This document shows positions 47,669-59,917 of a DNA stretch of 64,000 bases, in pieces. This DNA comes from Oreohelix idahoensis (Eukaryota > Mollusca > Gastropoda > Stylommatophora > Oreohelicidae). The stretch lies in assembly GCA_024509875.1 (NCBI GenBank), contig JAMPIV010012277.1:125734-189733 (forward strand), in the 5' to 3' direction. The notes below the pieces were generated by a model. It ran no database searches. It was not told where the DNA came from and saw only the letters and a program-made list of their open reading frames with translations. Within the stretch, counting starts at the first letter, position 1; every line of letters begins with the position of its first letter. The translations under genes were made by a program, and so were the position numbers.

Positions 47669-49768
47669 TGTCACGAGAGAGTTGATTATTATTGAAATTA
47701 TAAGATATCCTGGATACAAAGTTGTATCAGGTGATACCAGGATATGGCCAGATAAGAGTCTGGTCTTATAAGTAATACCCCCTTCTCTGAAAAGAGTAAG
47801 GGTGTATAGATATCAAAGGCAGGATCAAGCTGTATAAGTTCCTAGAGAAGATGGTAATATATTACTCTAAGTTCCTACTTGCTCCTCTCCAGATCCTCCT
47901 CTGTTAATATTATTATTATTATTATTAGCTCTGCTAAGGGTATTAACTAAACTATCTACCAACAAGAACTGTAACTTAACTTAAATAATTTAAGTAAGTC
48001 TGCCGGTAAATATTTACAATTTATTTTTACAAATCTTATTTTCTGCTTGAAAATCTTTCAAGAAACTCAAATTCAATTACAACAGTAAATAAATAAAACA
48101 CCCGAAAACAATGGTTCATAGTTATTTACAGTCTTTTAAAATTACATATATGTTCTCCTCTTTAAGCTGAAATCACTTTGCTGAAGACAGTCTTTATCTA
48201 GTATTGCTTCAAACTTGTTGACAGTTACTTAAGTTTGTCTATTTCTGACTAGGACGATTGCCTAGATAAAATGCTTTGCTGGATCATAAAAAACTATTTT
48301 GTGGTGATGATAGAATAACCGAACACTAGCCTTGTGTGGCTACTTAGCTTTAAATATGGGCTTTGATTCTGTTCCACCTCTGTTCTGACAGGAAATTGTG
48401 TCTCCTCCAGGCCTAGGATTGGGTGACCGTCCCTATGGCATCAAGGGCACTCGCACCGCTAGCTCTAATATTAAAGTCAAGCTCCTTAAGGTGGACGTCA
48501 GTTACAGGATACAACCTGAAATATATTCAATTTCACCACTATATTGCCTATCTCTGTCCCCTTTCTACAGAAGTAGGAGGTAAGAGATAGTTTCAGATGA
48601 CAGAGTGCAGATAGACGCACAGGTCATATCAAGTCAGCATTAACATAATTCAGTTCACTGTGAACATATCTTTCTTCAATTCCTTGGTTATAGCTAACTG
48701 TCCATGATTCGCCTCCATACATTTATTAGGTCTTGTGAAAAATACTAAGTAATATATCAATCAATACAGTAAAACAATTTCTTTCATCCTTCCTTACGTT
48801 CCTGGTGTGTGGTCCATTCCATCAAGAAATAATTCTTTAAAAGCGTTTCTAAAACCCTGAACTCACTCTTGCTTCCATTCGCAATTTATTTTAATATTCA
48901 CAAGCTTGGCTTTTTGCCTCCAGAAATTTACACAGTAGTTCAAACACATCTAAAAACTTCCTAACGCACACTGTAATTTATCAATAGAAATACATATATT
49001 TATATACATATATATATATATATTCTTTCTTACCCTCATGCACATACAGACGAGCTGTTAATGGTTATAATGGTCTGCTCTCAGGTACAGAAGACGAAGG
49101 CACTCTTCATTAACACTTTTATTATTTTTCCTCTCGCTGTGATTTTCAAATCTGACTGGCCTCGATTCGCAGAAAGCAGGGTCTATTTATACGTCAAATC
49201 CGGCGGCCCAGAGAGCAGTGGCTAAAGGGGTGTTTGCGTATCTCAAAATGTATGCCTAATTTTGTCTTGATGTGCAAATATGAAAAACTTAGATTTTAAT
49301 TATCTTCCTTATTCCTGGAGCGATTTTATTCATCTAAGGCTTAAAATATGCCCTGAATTAATCGTCATCTATCTAAATACTTGACTTTCTATTATATTCT
49401 TTAGTTTTATTCTATGCGTAGCCTAAACAGCAAAGTTTTTGACTTGCCTGATGTCCCGATGTATTTAACTCGAGATTTCTCCCTTACTATAGCATTCCCC
49501 TTGGAAATCTTTGCACAGACGGATTCAGAAACATTCTTATTATTAAATTACTAACCTCTTCCAGGCTGTACTTTGCTCATAATGCTGTATTTAAATTCCA
49601 TCCTCCACTGGTTTGCACAGATTTGAGATCGCCATGTTAGGCTAGTACGGTTTTTGTAAACACTGCATGAAGACGTGTTTTCATTGGTTCTGCTATCCTA
49701 TAGTATTTATAAAGTATGGCGTGCAGTTTGTGTAAAAAATGACGGGTTGTGAATCAGACTTCAAGACA
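47669..49768. mobile_element. Solo LTR of about 2.1 kb
   Basis: Exactly 2,100 bp starting TGTC and ending GACA, flanked by a 5-bp duplication ATCCT (47,664-47,668 and 49,769-49,773), inserted into LINE copy C, whose protein continues on the other side. TG...CA ends, 5-bp duplication and no coding content are the signature of a solo LTR left by recombination between two LTRs. Near the left end (47,705-47,745) is a nested palindrome: ATATCCTGG with CCAGGATAT, enclosing ATACAA with TTGTAT. A TATTTATAAAGTATGG block lies near the right end. Strand is not determined. Confidence 0.82.
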
Positions 49769-50880
49769 ATCCTACAGCAGAGACTCCGACGCCTAGCTGA
49801 GCCACAATTGGATGAGGTCCAGTGCGGATTCCGAGCAAACCGAAGTACTCAAGACCTAATCTTCACACTCAGACAGCTGAGTGAAAAGGCCCTTGAGTAT
49901 AAGAGTGAGATCCATATTTGTTTCATAGATCTGGAAAAGGCGTTTGACTTGGTCCCCTGGAGCAAACTTTGGGACTGTTTGGCAAGGAAGAACATTCCAG
50001 CACCTCTGATTCAAGCTATATCCCTATCTTCTACAAGTCTTGCAGAAATTATGTGAGGACAGGTCTGTATTTCAGAGCTGGCATTTGCTGATGATTTTGC
50101 ACTGATTGCTAAATCAGAGGCGCATCTCCAATCCAACCTGCAAGTCTGGAAGGAGGAAGAGCTGGAGAAGAGAGGGATGGTCATAAGCAGCTCTAAAACA
50201 AATCCATTGTGATATCACGAGAAGAAAGAAGACATCAGATTAAGTTGGGAGAACAGGTCCTGGAGCAGGTAGACCACTTTAAATACCTCGGAGCTATTAT
50301 TGACCGAAAGGGAGGCATCAAAGAAGAGTTGGCCACTCGAAAAGCAGCAGCTGGGAGACTTTTTCAGGCCATAAATCGAGGATTCCTCAGCAAGAGAGAG
50401 GTTGGTAAGAAAACGAAGATGGCTGTATACCGCTCCACCTACGTCCCAGTCTTGACATCTGGATGCGAGTTATGGGCAATGACTACAACCCACAAAAGCC
50501 AGATCCAAACCTCAGAAATGAGGTATCTGAGGAAGGTGGTTGAAGTAACAAGAAGAGACATGGTACGCAACCAGACGGTACGTCAAGGCCTTAAATCCCA
50601 CCCCCTGCAGACCCAAGTAGAACAGTTCCAACTAAGATGGTTTGGCCATGTCTGCAGAATGGGAGAAGATCGGCTACCACGACAAGCATGGGAAACAAAG
50701 AGCCAAGGATCCAGACCCCCAGGACGACCCAGAGTCCGCTGGGAGGACAACATTAGACAATCTTTGAAGGCCCGAGGACTAGAATGGAACCAGGCCAGGA
50801 GGAAGACAGCCGATAGGATAGTCTGGCGCTCTCTCTTCCAAACCTCTACACCTCACGGTAGAAGGGGAACGACTAAGTAA
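49769..50880 (+). pseudogene. RTE copy C, C-terminal RT
   Basis: Resumes at LQQRLRRLAEPQLDEVQCGF, continues STQDLIFTLRQLSEKALEY and IDLEKAFDLVPWSKLW, then after a deletion ELAFADDFALIAK and, in another frame, ISREERRHQIKLGEQVLEQV through AVYRSTYVPVLTSGCELWA to QLRWFGHVCRMGEDRLPRQA and GRPRVRWEDNIRQSL, ending GRRGTTK. The last 223 codons are uninterrupted, so the copy is relatively young. Confidence 0.9.
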
Positions 50881-50889
50881 GTAAGTAAG

Positions 50890-51051
50890 TTCCAATTTAG
50901 TGATCTTGTCATCAGTTTCATATTAATGATTTTGTCATCAGTTCCACATTATTGATCTTGTCATCAGTTCCATTTTAGTTATCCTGTCATCAGTTCCACA
51001 TTAGTTATGTTGTCATCAGTTCCACATTAATGATCTTTTCAGCAGTTCCAC
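50890..51051. repeat. 26-bp minisatellite, six copies
   Basis: Six consecutive 26-bp units of the form TTCCAxxTTAxTxATcTTGTCATCAG plus a partial TTCCAC. It lies exactly between the LINE copy C tail and the start of the LTR-like sequence at 51,052. Confidence 0.9.
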
Positions 51052-53107
51052 TGTCGTGAAACATTCTAAATCCACATATATAAATTAAAAAGTAAATGTA
51101 AAGCCTAACGCATTAATTCAATAAAAGGGAAAGAAGAATGGTTAAAGACCCGTGCTTTCCAATAGCGTACGCCTGTGTTAATAGAACGTCATGCTAGTTG
51201 AACAAGAAACCCCCATTTTATGCTCCGTCTGCATAAAACTACACACGTTCGAAAAATACAACTAGTACTGTGTTTCTTAGAAAACCTTGAGATACGCAAG
51301 CTGCTTAATGACCTAGATTAATACTAGCATTAATTTCATTTTATACACTGCGTAATGAAAAGACAGACGAGCTTAGAGAGAGAGAAGGAGGAACGCATGC
51401 AATACTACCACAGTCTCGCGATTAATATTAATGCCACCCCCAACGCGAAAGGCATGAAGCACTAACTTTTTTTCAAATAGACAGTGATAAAAAACACTAC
51501 CAATACGAGGGTTAGGTTTTAAAAACCTGTTTAATGCTTATTAGTAAACATGACATTATACTGTTTTATGTCTGAAAGCCTGACAGTACAGAAGACACCA
51601 CATCGTATCGAAGTGAACGGGAGGTAGAAGAAAATGCATATTTTGAACGCAGCCACTTAGCTCCATTAAATTTATATATTTGGGTTCCTTAGGACTTGCT
51701 GACAAAGAATATGTTAAGTGTTACGCAAATAGTCTAGGAATTAACAAATTATAGTCAAAAGAAAATAGTGAGGGTGTCTGACAGCACCAAATCAGAATTG
51801 TGCAGTGGCATGTTTTGAAACCACCATTTTACGGGAAATAGGCCACCATGTTAAATCCTATTTGATTGGCGAGAAGTATATGTAAGGCGAAACACGATTA
51901 GTCGGACTGCAAATACTAATTTTGGTTGTTAGGGGAAACGTAGGAAGGGTAAATTTTTTCAAAAGCTTTTGTAAACATGGTCCTATTGGCTAGACCCGCT
52001 GATATAGTCAATTAGGAGCGTCTGTTCAGTGCCACATTTTAAAATAAACTTACTAAGAAACAGTGCGTTGAGATCCAGCTCATATTTTTCTAAATAAAAG
52101 GAGAAGAATACTGGTGTAAATTGTTTCAGATGAAGCTAGCAGTTGGCCTACCGCTCTGAACTCAGTGTTTGTTATGTATTGTGTTCAGTGTGGAAATAGA
52201 TTATAAATTAGTTCTGAAGTAGGAGGTACAACCTTCTTGTTTCAGGGACCGTGGTCCTAACTTATTGAAGCAGCACCTGGTCCGAGTTTTGCTGAATCCA
52301 GAGGCTGATAGCATACCCCTTGGTCCAAATAGCGACTAGTGAGGTGTCTCAAGAACACAGTGAAGCAAGCGAGCAGAGGAGACTGTTTCCTGCCGCCATC
52401 ACAGAAGATAAGATTCTGTGGCCAGAGCAGCTCAATCCTATGTGCCCCCCTCTAAAAGTGACAGTGTAATAATTAAAGAGGGACAATAAATTGTTTCAAA
52501 TGACAGGAACTGTGAACTTTTCCCAATACGATTTCCACCATAAGCAAACACTTGAAGTCATGATGACAAACAACAACCTAGCTTGAAAAAGCCAGTATTA
52601 CCTCATAGTACTACTTCACAACTTACACACATAGAATAATAATAATAAAATATATCAATACAAAGATCATATAGATAAATTGTGTACATACCACTTGTAA
52701 TTACATTTGATTGTGATTCCTGGTTCACTGTGTAGTTGAATCAGGATATCTATTATTGAAAGGAATTAATACATATATTTTTAAACTTTAACACTTGACT
52801 CATTTAAGATAGTCTTATAGAGTGTTATATGTGTGTGAGTGTCACAGTGTTGTAAAGTGTTGTGGAATAAATTAAATTGTTTATCTGTCTGTTGTTGTTG
52901 TGACTTACACTTCATCATTATCATAACCCTAGACATTCAACGTAGTCATCACAATATTCCAGAATAATTCTGACTGAGGTATAAATGTGGTAGCAAGTAA
53001 GGTCATCTGTAATACACCACACTTATTAGATACAGATACCTTCACAGCTGATCTCAGTCATTACACTAAGTCCCCTATAACTATTTATATCATCCCACTT
53101 TACCACA
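51052..53107 (+). repeat. Diverged LTR-like sequence, copy 1
   Basis: Begins TGTCGTGAAAC and is similar along most of its length to 57,466-59,917 (for example CTCTGAACTCAxTGTTTGT near 52,158 and GTACAxCCTTCTTGTTT near 52,228). Its last 200 bp also resemble the end of the element 1 LTR: CATAACCCTAGACA, GGTAGCAAGxAAGG, CTTCACAGCTG. It is therefore probably an old LTR of a related Gmr1-like family. The right end is uncertain and may be masked by the adjacent SINE. No open frame is supported. Confidence 0.55.
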
Positions 53108-53395
53108 CTGACATTGATTTTACGTGAGTATCCCTTTTTTTCTTGTACAGAGACAGGTGTCCCTCGCCATTCAGGCAGATACTCGCCGATTTCGGAGGTA
53201 CCCATTAGAGCTGGGTCGGTTCAGGAGCCGCCAATCCCTGGTCGACGACACTCCTTCAAATGTACTCGCCAGGTCTCGAGTTAATCCAGTCCAAATCCCG
53301 GTCGACGAAAAATCCTCAAATGCCGTCGCCCGGGTTTGATCCTGAATCACCCGGTCGCCAGAGCGGTGTGGTAACCACTACGCTAGCGCGGCTCC
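53108..53395 (-). mobile_element. tRNA-derived SINE, copy 3
   Basis: Almost identical to 42,510-42,793, sharing both ends (tRNA-like GCCGCGCTAGCGTAGTGG at the right, CGTAAAATCAATGTCAG at the left) and the internal body. Differences are few: a longer T run near 53,135, GGTTCAGG versus GGCTCAGG and some single bases. The similarity suggests recent amplification. Confidence 0.85.
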
Positions 53396-54498
53396 CAATA
53401 GTGTAGTAAATTCAACATAATAAAATCTGGTTTACAATTTCTAAATTTAGTATCTTCTCCCCCCTCCACTCAGTCCAAATATAGTAAATCAAAACTGTAA
53501 AATTGTGTGAATGTATGTGTGTATGTGTGCCATCCCCTTTAAAAAACAAACAAACAATTAAAATATAAAAAACAATTACAAACAACAACAACAAAAGGAA
53601 AGGAAAAAAAAGTAACGTCTCTCACAACTGCACTGTTATTAACAAGGTGAATAAAAAATAAAAAATACTTTAAACACACGCTTTTAATGCACTAAAAAGC
53701 CACAAATAATTTTTCAATGAGTTTATAGCTTGCAGTCAAAAAAATGTAACATCAAATTGACAAAAAGCGTGGGGGCGCTGATTCTGCATGAAATTAACTT
53801 CTGCTATATACTTCATTAGACACTTATGTTAAGCTTAAGCGCTCCACACTTTTTGTGTATTTAAAAAAAAAAAAATTATTTTCTTCTTTTTAGTGTTTTT
53901 TTTTTTTTTTTGGTTGGTTGTTTTTAAATTTAAGTCAAATGTAATCGATCCGCTAATGACATCATCAGTTTGCGATAAACGAGTGCAGAGCACAGGAGGC
54001 GGATTTCATTATTCAGTATATTACACGGAAAGTTAATATTTTGTTTGTTTGTTTTATTTTTATTTTGATAAGAGTTGTAAATTACATTTTTTTAAATGTA
54101 TTTGTCAGTTGTGTGTATGTCTGTGTGCCTGTGCACGCCCGTGCGATAATGTATGTGTGGAAGGCCCCGGGGAGGGGGGGGAGAAGTTTCAATATTTCTC
54201 TCAAGAGAAACAATCTTGTTGGAAAGAATACACCTAGATTATTTGCAGTTATCTCCCATTTCCGTGCTGATACAATACCAACAAAAATGATTATTAATTT
54301 CAATGTTATTCATTTTATTATTTTTACGACTGATTATTGTAATGTCATTGGTAATACACAACTATGCCAAGGTTCAGAGCTATTGCTCATCTGGAAGTGA
54401 TTTAAAAATCGATTGCAAGATTTGAAGGTGACAAGAGAGTGACATACAAGGCAAGTTAAAGAAAAGCGTGTAAAAAGGGTGGAAAAGTCCGGGACAAC
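53396..54498. other. Non-coding AT-rich stretch
   Basis: A-rich and T-rich runs near 53,570-53,610 and 53,860-53,930, plus a G run near 54,172. An open frame at 54,041-54,400 begins in low-complexity DNA and has no recognisable motif. Confidence 0.45.
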
Positions 54499-54710
54499 AC
54501 TTCTTCTTCTTCTTTGATCCTTAGCCGCCGACCGTCAAAACAGTCAGTGGCCATCACGCCTAGTGGCGTCTTGTAGGGCAACAACAAATTTATTCCACTT
54601 TGCTCGGTCGGCGGCCATCCTTCGTACAGTGCCCCAACTCTGGTTCATTATTTGCATCTCAGCCTCCACAGTCCTCCGCCAGGTTGTTTTTGGTCGGCCT
54701 CTGTCGTAAT
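54499..54710 (-). pseudogene. LINE RT C-terminal tail fragment
   Basis: The minus strand encodes KTTWRRTVEAEMQIMNQSW, GTVRRMAADRAKW and an ending followed by a non-coding tail that finishes in GAAGAAGAAGAAG. It is the counterpart of the fragment at 35-247 and is less damaged. Upstream RT sequence is absent, so it is a short 5'-truncated insertion. Confidence 0.82.
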
Positions 54711-57465
54711 TTTTATCTGAGAGGGTTCTGATGGATATTGGTCCCTTTAGAGTGTAGAGTGATATTGAAGGCTCTGTGAGAATAAGGATTTAGGAGAATG
54801 AGGTAGTAGATTCACAAGCGCTGGGAAGAGCAAGGACAGTCTCTTATTACGACAATATCTGTTTCTCACAGACTATTCCTATCTCTCTTCTGAACAAACA
54901 ATTGTTTGTCAGTTCCAGTCGCTCAGGCGCACTCACCGATTTGGTGATTCTGTCGCACAGCGTACATGAATACAGCCTACACAGATGGGAAATGTTTGGA
55001 GTTTTGGGCCAGCCGACAACCAATACAAATAAAGTTTAATACCTTTATTATCATAAATCAGTCACAAATAATTATACATTTACAGTCAAAAATCAAAGGT
55101 TACAGAATACAAATATGATAAGGGAAGAGGGGGATTTGAGGAGAAATATCCCATCCACCGTTTCCCGGTTTTATTTACTAACAGACAAGACCTGGTCCAA
55201 AAGACAAGAAAGGGGGGGGGGGGGGGGTATCAGAGATAGGCAATTTAACCAACCGGTAAATTTATTACTCTGGGGAAAGGGGTTACAGTAAAGGAAGGGG
55301 GGGGTGTAGAGGAAAAGCTAGGGTCTCAAATGTCTCCCTTTAATCAACAAATTTTACGGGAGGGGGGGGGGGAATGAACACAGTTACACAATCCCGCTAG
55401 GAGAAGTCCCGTACAAGGAATATAATGCACCTTAATACTAGGTCGAACTAATTAAAAGGGTAAAGAAAAGATTAAATCTCCTTTCATTCAAAAAAACACA
55501 CTAGGGCTGGCCATTCCACAGACACACACGCAGACTTACCAAAATGGTGAATTCTGGCACTCTAGGAATCATTTACCACAGCAGCTAATACCGTGGAATA
55601 ATGGACTGGTCTTCTTATTTCTTCCGTGTCAGGTCCCAGATTTAACGAGGTAACAAATAGTCTCAAAAAATCGCCAGACGGTGAAGCGTAAAGGCTACTG
55701 TTGGGTTAGATAAAGTTCCTAATGAATGGCACAGGCACTTGGCTAGGCGTGAGGTATGGTGTGGTTCCTAAAATTGGCACAGCTGATGGAGATAACTTTC
55801 TTTTTCCGTACTGTCACAAGTTAAAAACACTGAGGTAAGTTCTTCTTCGGGGGTGGGTAAAATCCACTGAATATACTTGACAGACAGTGTTCAGGTAGAT
55901 CTATGTTTTTCTTCACAAATAGGGCAGTGAATAAAATATGTTCTGCTTCCAGTTTACTGTAAAGACTATATTAAATAGTATTTTAAAAGTGTTTCTTGGG
56001 TGGCTTTATTCTCAGTTAAATTTAGAGGAGCGGGGCCCATTACAGGTCGCCACAAGTTTAGCTTTAAAAAAGTTCATATGTTACTGGAGTTATCGAATTG
56101 AGTTGGCGGAACTCTGTATGTAATTAATAATTGCTGGGATGCAGGTTGAATGATCGTTCTGAATGAAAGATAATCAAAACAAGAAATGCATTACAAATCA
56201 TATTATAATCTGACACGCGATAAATTACAGTTAGCCTATTTACTTATTTAGCGTCGTCAATTTAACAAATCAGGAAAACTCCCCGTGAGTTAAAAATAAT
56301 TAAAAGCACATCTATCTATACAGAACTAAACTGTATTTACTAGTTATAATTCCCTTTGCGCGTCAATTGTATTAGGAAATACTTTTAGATGTAACATTTA
56401 GTTTGCACTAGAACTTTGAAAATGGGTTTATTTAATAAGGTTAAATTTACACCACAATCCAGTGAAATAACTAGACCACTGATCACTCGAAGCTAATGTA
56501 TAAATTACCGTCTGCGCAGAAAGAATACACTCCAATAGTCAACGAAGGTAGATGAAATCTAGCAGGAATCCGACTAGGCTATATGCTAGTGCAACTAGGA
56601 TTCTGTCAGAACGAACGATAAAATGCAGTTTTCGGAGTTCTTTATTTATACTTCTCGAATGTAACTTAAATGGGACGTGATGAATTTTCGCACCTTTCTT
56701 GAAGTATAGCAAAATCCGAGGTACAACGCCGTTGTGTTAACCGCTGTGTTTCCTCCGTTTTTCCCGGTCTACCGATCTTCTTCGTCTCAGGCTGCTTCCA
56801 TAAGGGTGCGAAAATTTCTCGAGAAGCTAACTACGTTAGCTGAGAGTTCCCTGATTCTTTAGATCGTATACCGCTCCACGTTGCATTCTGAAGATCAGCC
56901 TGTCTTTGATGGTACCGCTGTTCTGAGAAGCTTTGGCAACTCCCACCAGGCGGGGCGACAGCCAGGTAAGAAAATGAACTGCTGTTAATTGCTCTAGAAA
57001 CAGGAGTGAGTCTCTGGCCACGTCCTCTTTTGGGCCGGCGTTAAGGAAAAGATTGCTATAAATCGTTCTCAGAGATGGTCGTGGGCGTGATTTAACCTCC
57101 CATCAAAGGCCATGCGATCTCAAAAGTTCACAGAAGATAGCAGGCTACATATTGATGATCCAGCGTGTAAAATTCTCGTGGAAATGCTGCATGCAGGTTA
57201 AAGTTACAATAGATGATCAGGGGTTCTAAAGTTATGAGAGGCCAATATTCTGTTATAATCCATCGAGTCAGGGAAATTCATTTGTCATACTTAGACGTAC
57301 GTCACAGCCTCTCTTTCGTTTTCCTTCAGGGGTCCAAAGCATAGCTGTTCTTGCGATGGCATCGGAACCAACCCACATCAATGTTACTCGTCTGCCAGCA
57401 CTTCTGAACATATCGTAAGTGATGACTGGGTTGCTGGCACCGTGTCATTATGCACCCCTGGTTGG
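54711..57465. other. Non-coding stretch with poly-G runs, no gene seen
   Basis: 2.75 kb without recognisable coding sequence. G runs at 55,212-55,227, about 55,299 and about 55,362-55,371. It lies between the two LTR-like copies and could be the interior of a non-coding retrotransposon derivative, but no gag, primer site or polypurine tract was seen. Confidence 0.4.
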
Positions 57466-59917
57466 TGTCGGGAACTCATCACATCTAAATCCAGCATTAT
57501 ATAAATTATCAAGTACATATAAAGCCTAATAAATACATATAATGAAATGGAAAAGGATTGGGAAGAATTTGCATGTCACAGATGCAAACAGTGCAGTCCC
57601 ACCTGTCTCAACTTGCTCGTCTGCAAAAATTGTAACGCTAATTCAATAGAAGTAAAATCTAAAAAGCTTAATGTTATATACCCGCTTTCTATTCAAATGA
57701 AACGTGTGTGCTAAAATTTTCTTGGAAACAGTACAATATGATTCCAAGAGGCACCCTGCGTAAGATACGGCAATTACTTTTACAAAATTAATAAAACATT
57801 AATTATACTGCGTTACCAAAACGAAACGAACAGTGGACTAAAGGTGATCAGCGGGAGGGCGTGAAAAATTTAACGCAGGCAACACGTTATTCCGTCGCTG
57901 GCGCGCATTTTTACACAAGGCTGCTACTGCTATCACGCGCGTAAGACGACATGCACTAACTCTTTTTTTCAGACGGACAGTGATAACTTCACTACCCTTC
58001 CCAGAGTTAGGTTTTAAAATCATAAACAACGCTTATTAGGAAAGATAACAATAGATGGGTTTACGGTTGAAAACATAACAGTACCCAGACAGCACATCTT
58101 CGAAACAGGAGGTAGAAAATACATATTTTGAACGCAGCCACGTAGCTCTTTTAAATTTGGATATTTGGGTTCCTTAGGGCTTGCTGACAAAGAATATGTA
58201 AAACGTTACGCAAATAGTCCAGGAATTAATAAATTATAACCAAAATAAAATAGTGGGGATGCCTGACAACATAAAATCATTTCTGCTCATAAAATTTTTT
58301 TATAACGTGTTTGAAAAAAACCTTACGTTACAGAAATAGCCTACCATGTAAACTCCAAATTGATTGGAGCGCAACAAATGAAAGACTAACCACGATTGGT
58401 CGGGCTATAAATACTATCTTTCGTTGTTAGGGGAGACGTGAAAAGGTAACATTTTTTCAAACACTTGTCGAAACGTGGCCTCATTGGCTAGACTCGCTGA
58501 TATACTCACTTAGGAGCGTTAGTTCGAGACCACTAGTGCAAATAATCTTGAAAAAGCAACAGTGCGTTGAAGCCAGCTCATATTTGTGTTAAATAAAAGC
58601 CTGGAACATAAGCAGATGGGAATTTGTGCCAGTAATTGTGCCAGAATTCATTGCTAATCAACGTATCTGTGTTTATTTCCATGAAATTGTGGTAAGCTTG
58701 AACCATTCAGTATCTTTTAATGAAAATTGAATGAGTAAATTTTGTTAATTTTAATTTATGCCTGTATATATATGTGTAGTTCAGTGGCAAACAGGAGATA
58801 AAGCCTATAATGCTCCAGCCTGAACAGAGGGTGTCGGAGGGAAGTAAAACGGCATGGAATGGCCAAATAGTACACTGACACCTGGATGATTGATTAGAAA
58901 GAAATAATGCTGGAAGTGCAGAGGCGTGGTAACCATTAAGGAGGTAAATACTGGTATAAAGTATTTCAGATGAAGCTGACAGTTGGCCTAACGCTCTGAA
59001 CTCAATGTTTGTGATGTATTGTGATCAGTGTAAAAAGAGAGTATAAGTTAGTTATGAAGTAGAAGGTACATCCTTCTTGTTTTCAGGGACCGTTGTGTTG
59101 ATGGTATTGAGCAGCACCTGGTTAGATCTTTGCTGAATCCAGAGTCGGACAGCATACTCCTTGGTCTTTTTAGCTATCAGTGAGGTGTCTCCAGAGCCCA
59201 GAGGAGAATTCGAGCAGAGGAGTCCTTTCATGCCGCCATCACGCAAGATAAGCTGATTTGGCCAGCTGAGCTCAACATTATGTCCCCTCATCTTGAAATG
59301 ACTTTGTAAAAATAACATTCAGAGGGGAATTTAATTGTCTTAATATCAGGAACTGAGAACATCTCCAATACTAGTTCCAATAAAGACAAACTATTGAAGT
59401 CATGATGACAAATACCAACAGAGCTTGAACAAAACAAAACCAGTATTACCTCATATTACTACTACACAACTGACACACATAGGATATTTTAAAAATATAT
59501 GTCACTACAATATTCATATTGAGAAATTCTGTACATATACTTGTAATTAAAATTGATTGTGATTCCTGGTTCCCTTTGTATTTGAATCAGGACACATATT
59601 CATTCATAACAGCAATGAATACATATTGTTATTTGAAAAGTTATCAGTGACTCCTTAAGATATTCTCATAGAGTGTTATATGTATGTGAGTGTCACAGTT
59701 TGTCAAGAGTAGTGGATTAAATTAAATTGTTTATCTGTCTGTTGTTGTGACTTACACTTCATCATACACATACCCTAGACACATAACGTAGTCATCACAC
59801 TATTCCAGAATAATTCTGACTGAGATTTTTATAGGCATGTTGTGTAGAAAAGTAAGGATCTAATTTACGACTACTCCTTTCTGTTAGATATAGATCCCTT
59901 CACAGCTGATCTCAGCA
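57466..59917 (+). repeat. Diverged LTR-like sequence, copy 2
   Basis: Begins TGTCGGGAAC and follows copy 1 at 51,052 in the same orientation with many substitutions and indels. Shared landmarks include TCTAAATCCA at the start, GACAAAGAATATGT, GAAGTxATGATGACAAA and CTTCACAGCTGATCTCAG near the end. The right side is truncated by the LINE at 59,918. Confidence 0.55.

Larger units (their letters stand above)
46356..50889 (+). mobile_element. RTE-like LINE copy C, split by a solo LTR
   Basis: 5'-truncated copy beginning within the endonuclease and ending with TAAGTAAGTAAG at about 50,889. Coding remnants run 46,370-47,668 and resume at 49,769-50,880, interrupted by a 2.1-kb insertion. Relative to copy A it also lacks part of the RT near 50,055, between the AEIM end of one block and the SELAFADD region. 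No target duplication for the LINE itself could be fixed. Confidence 0.9.
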
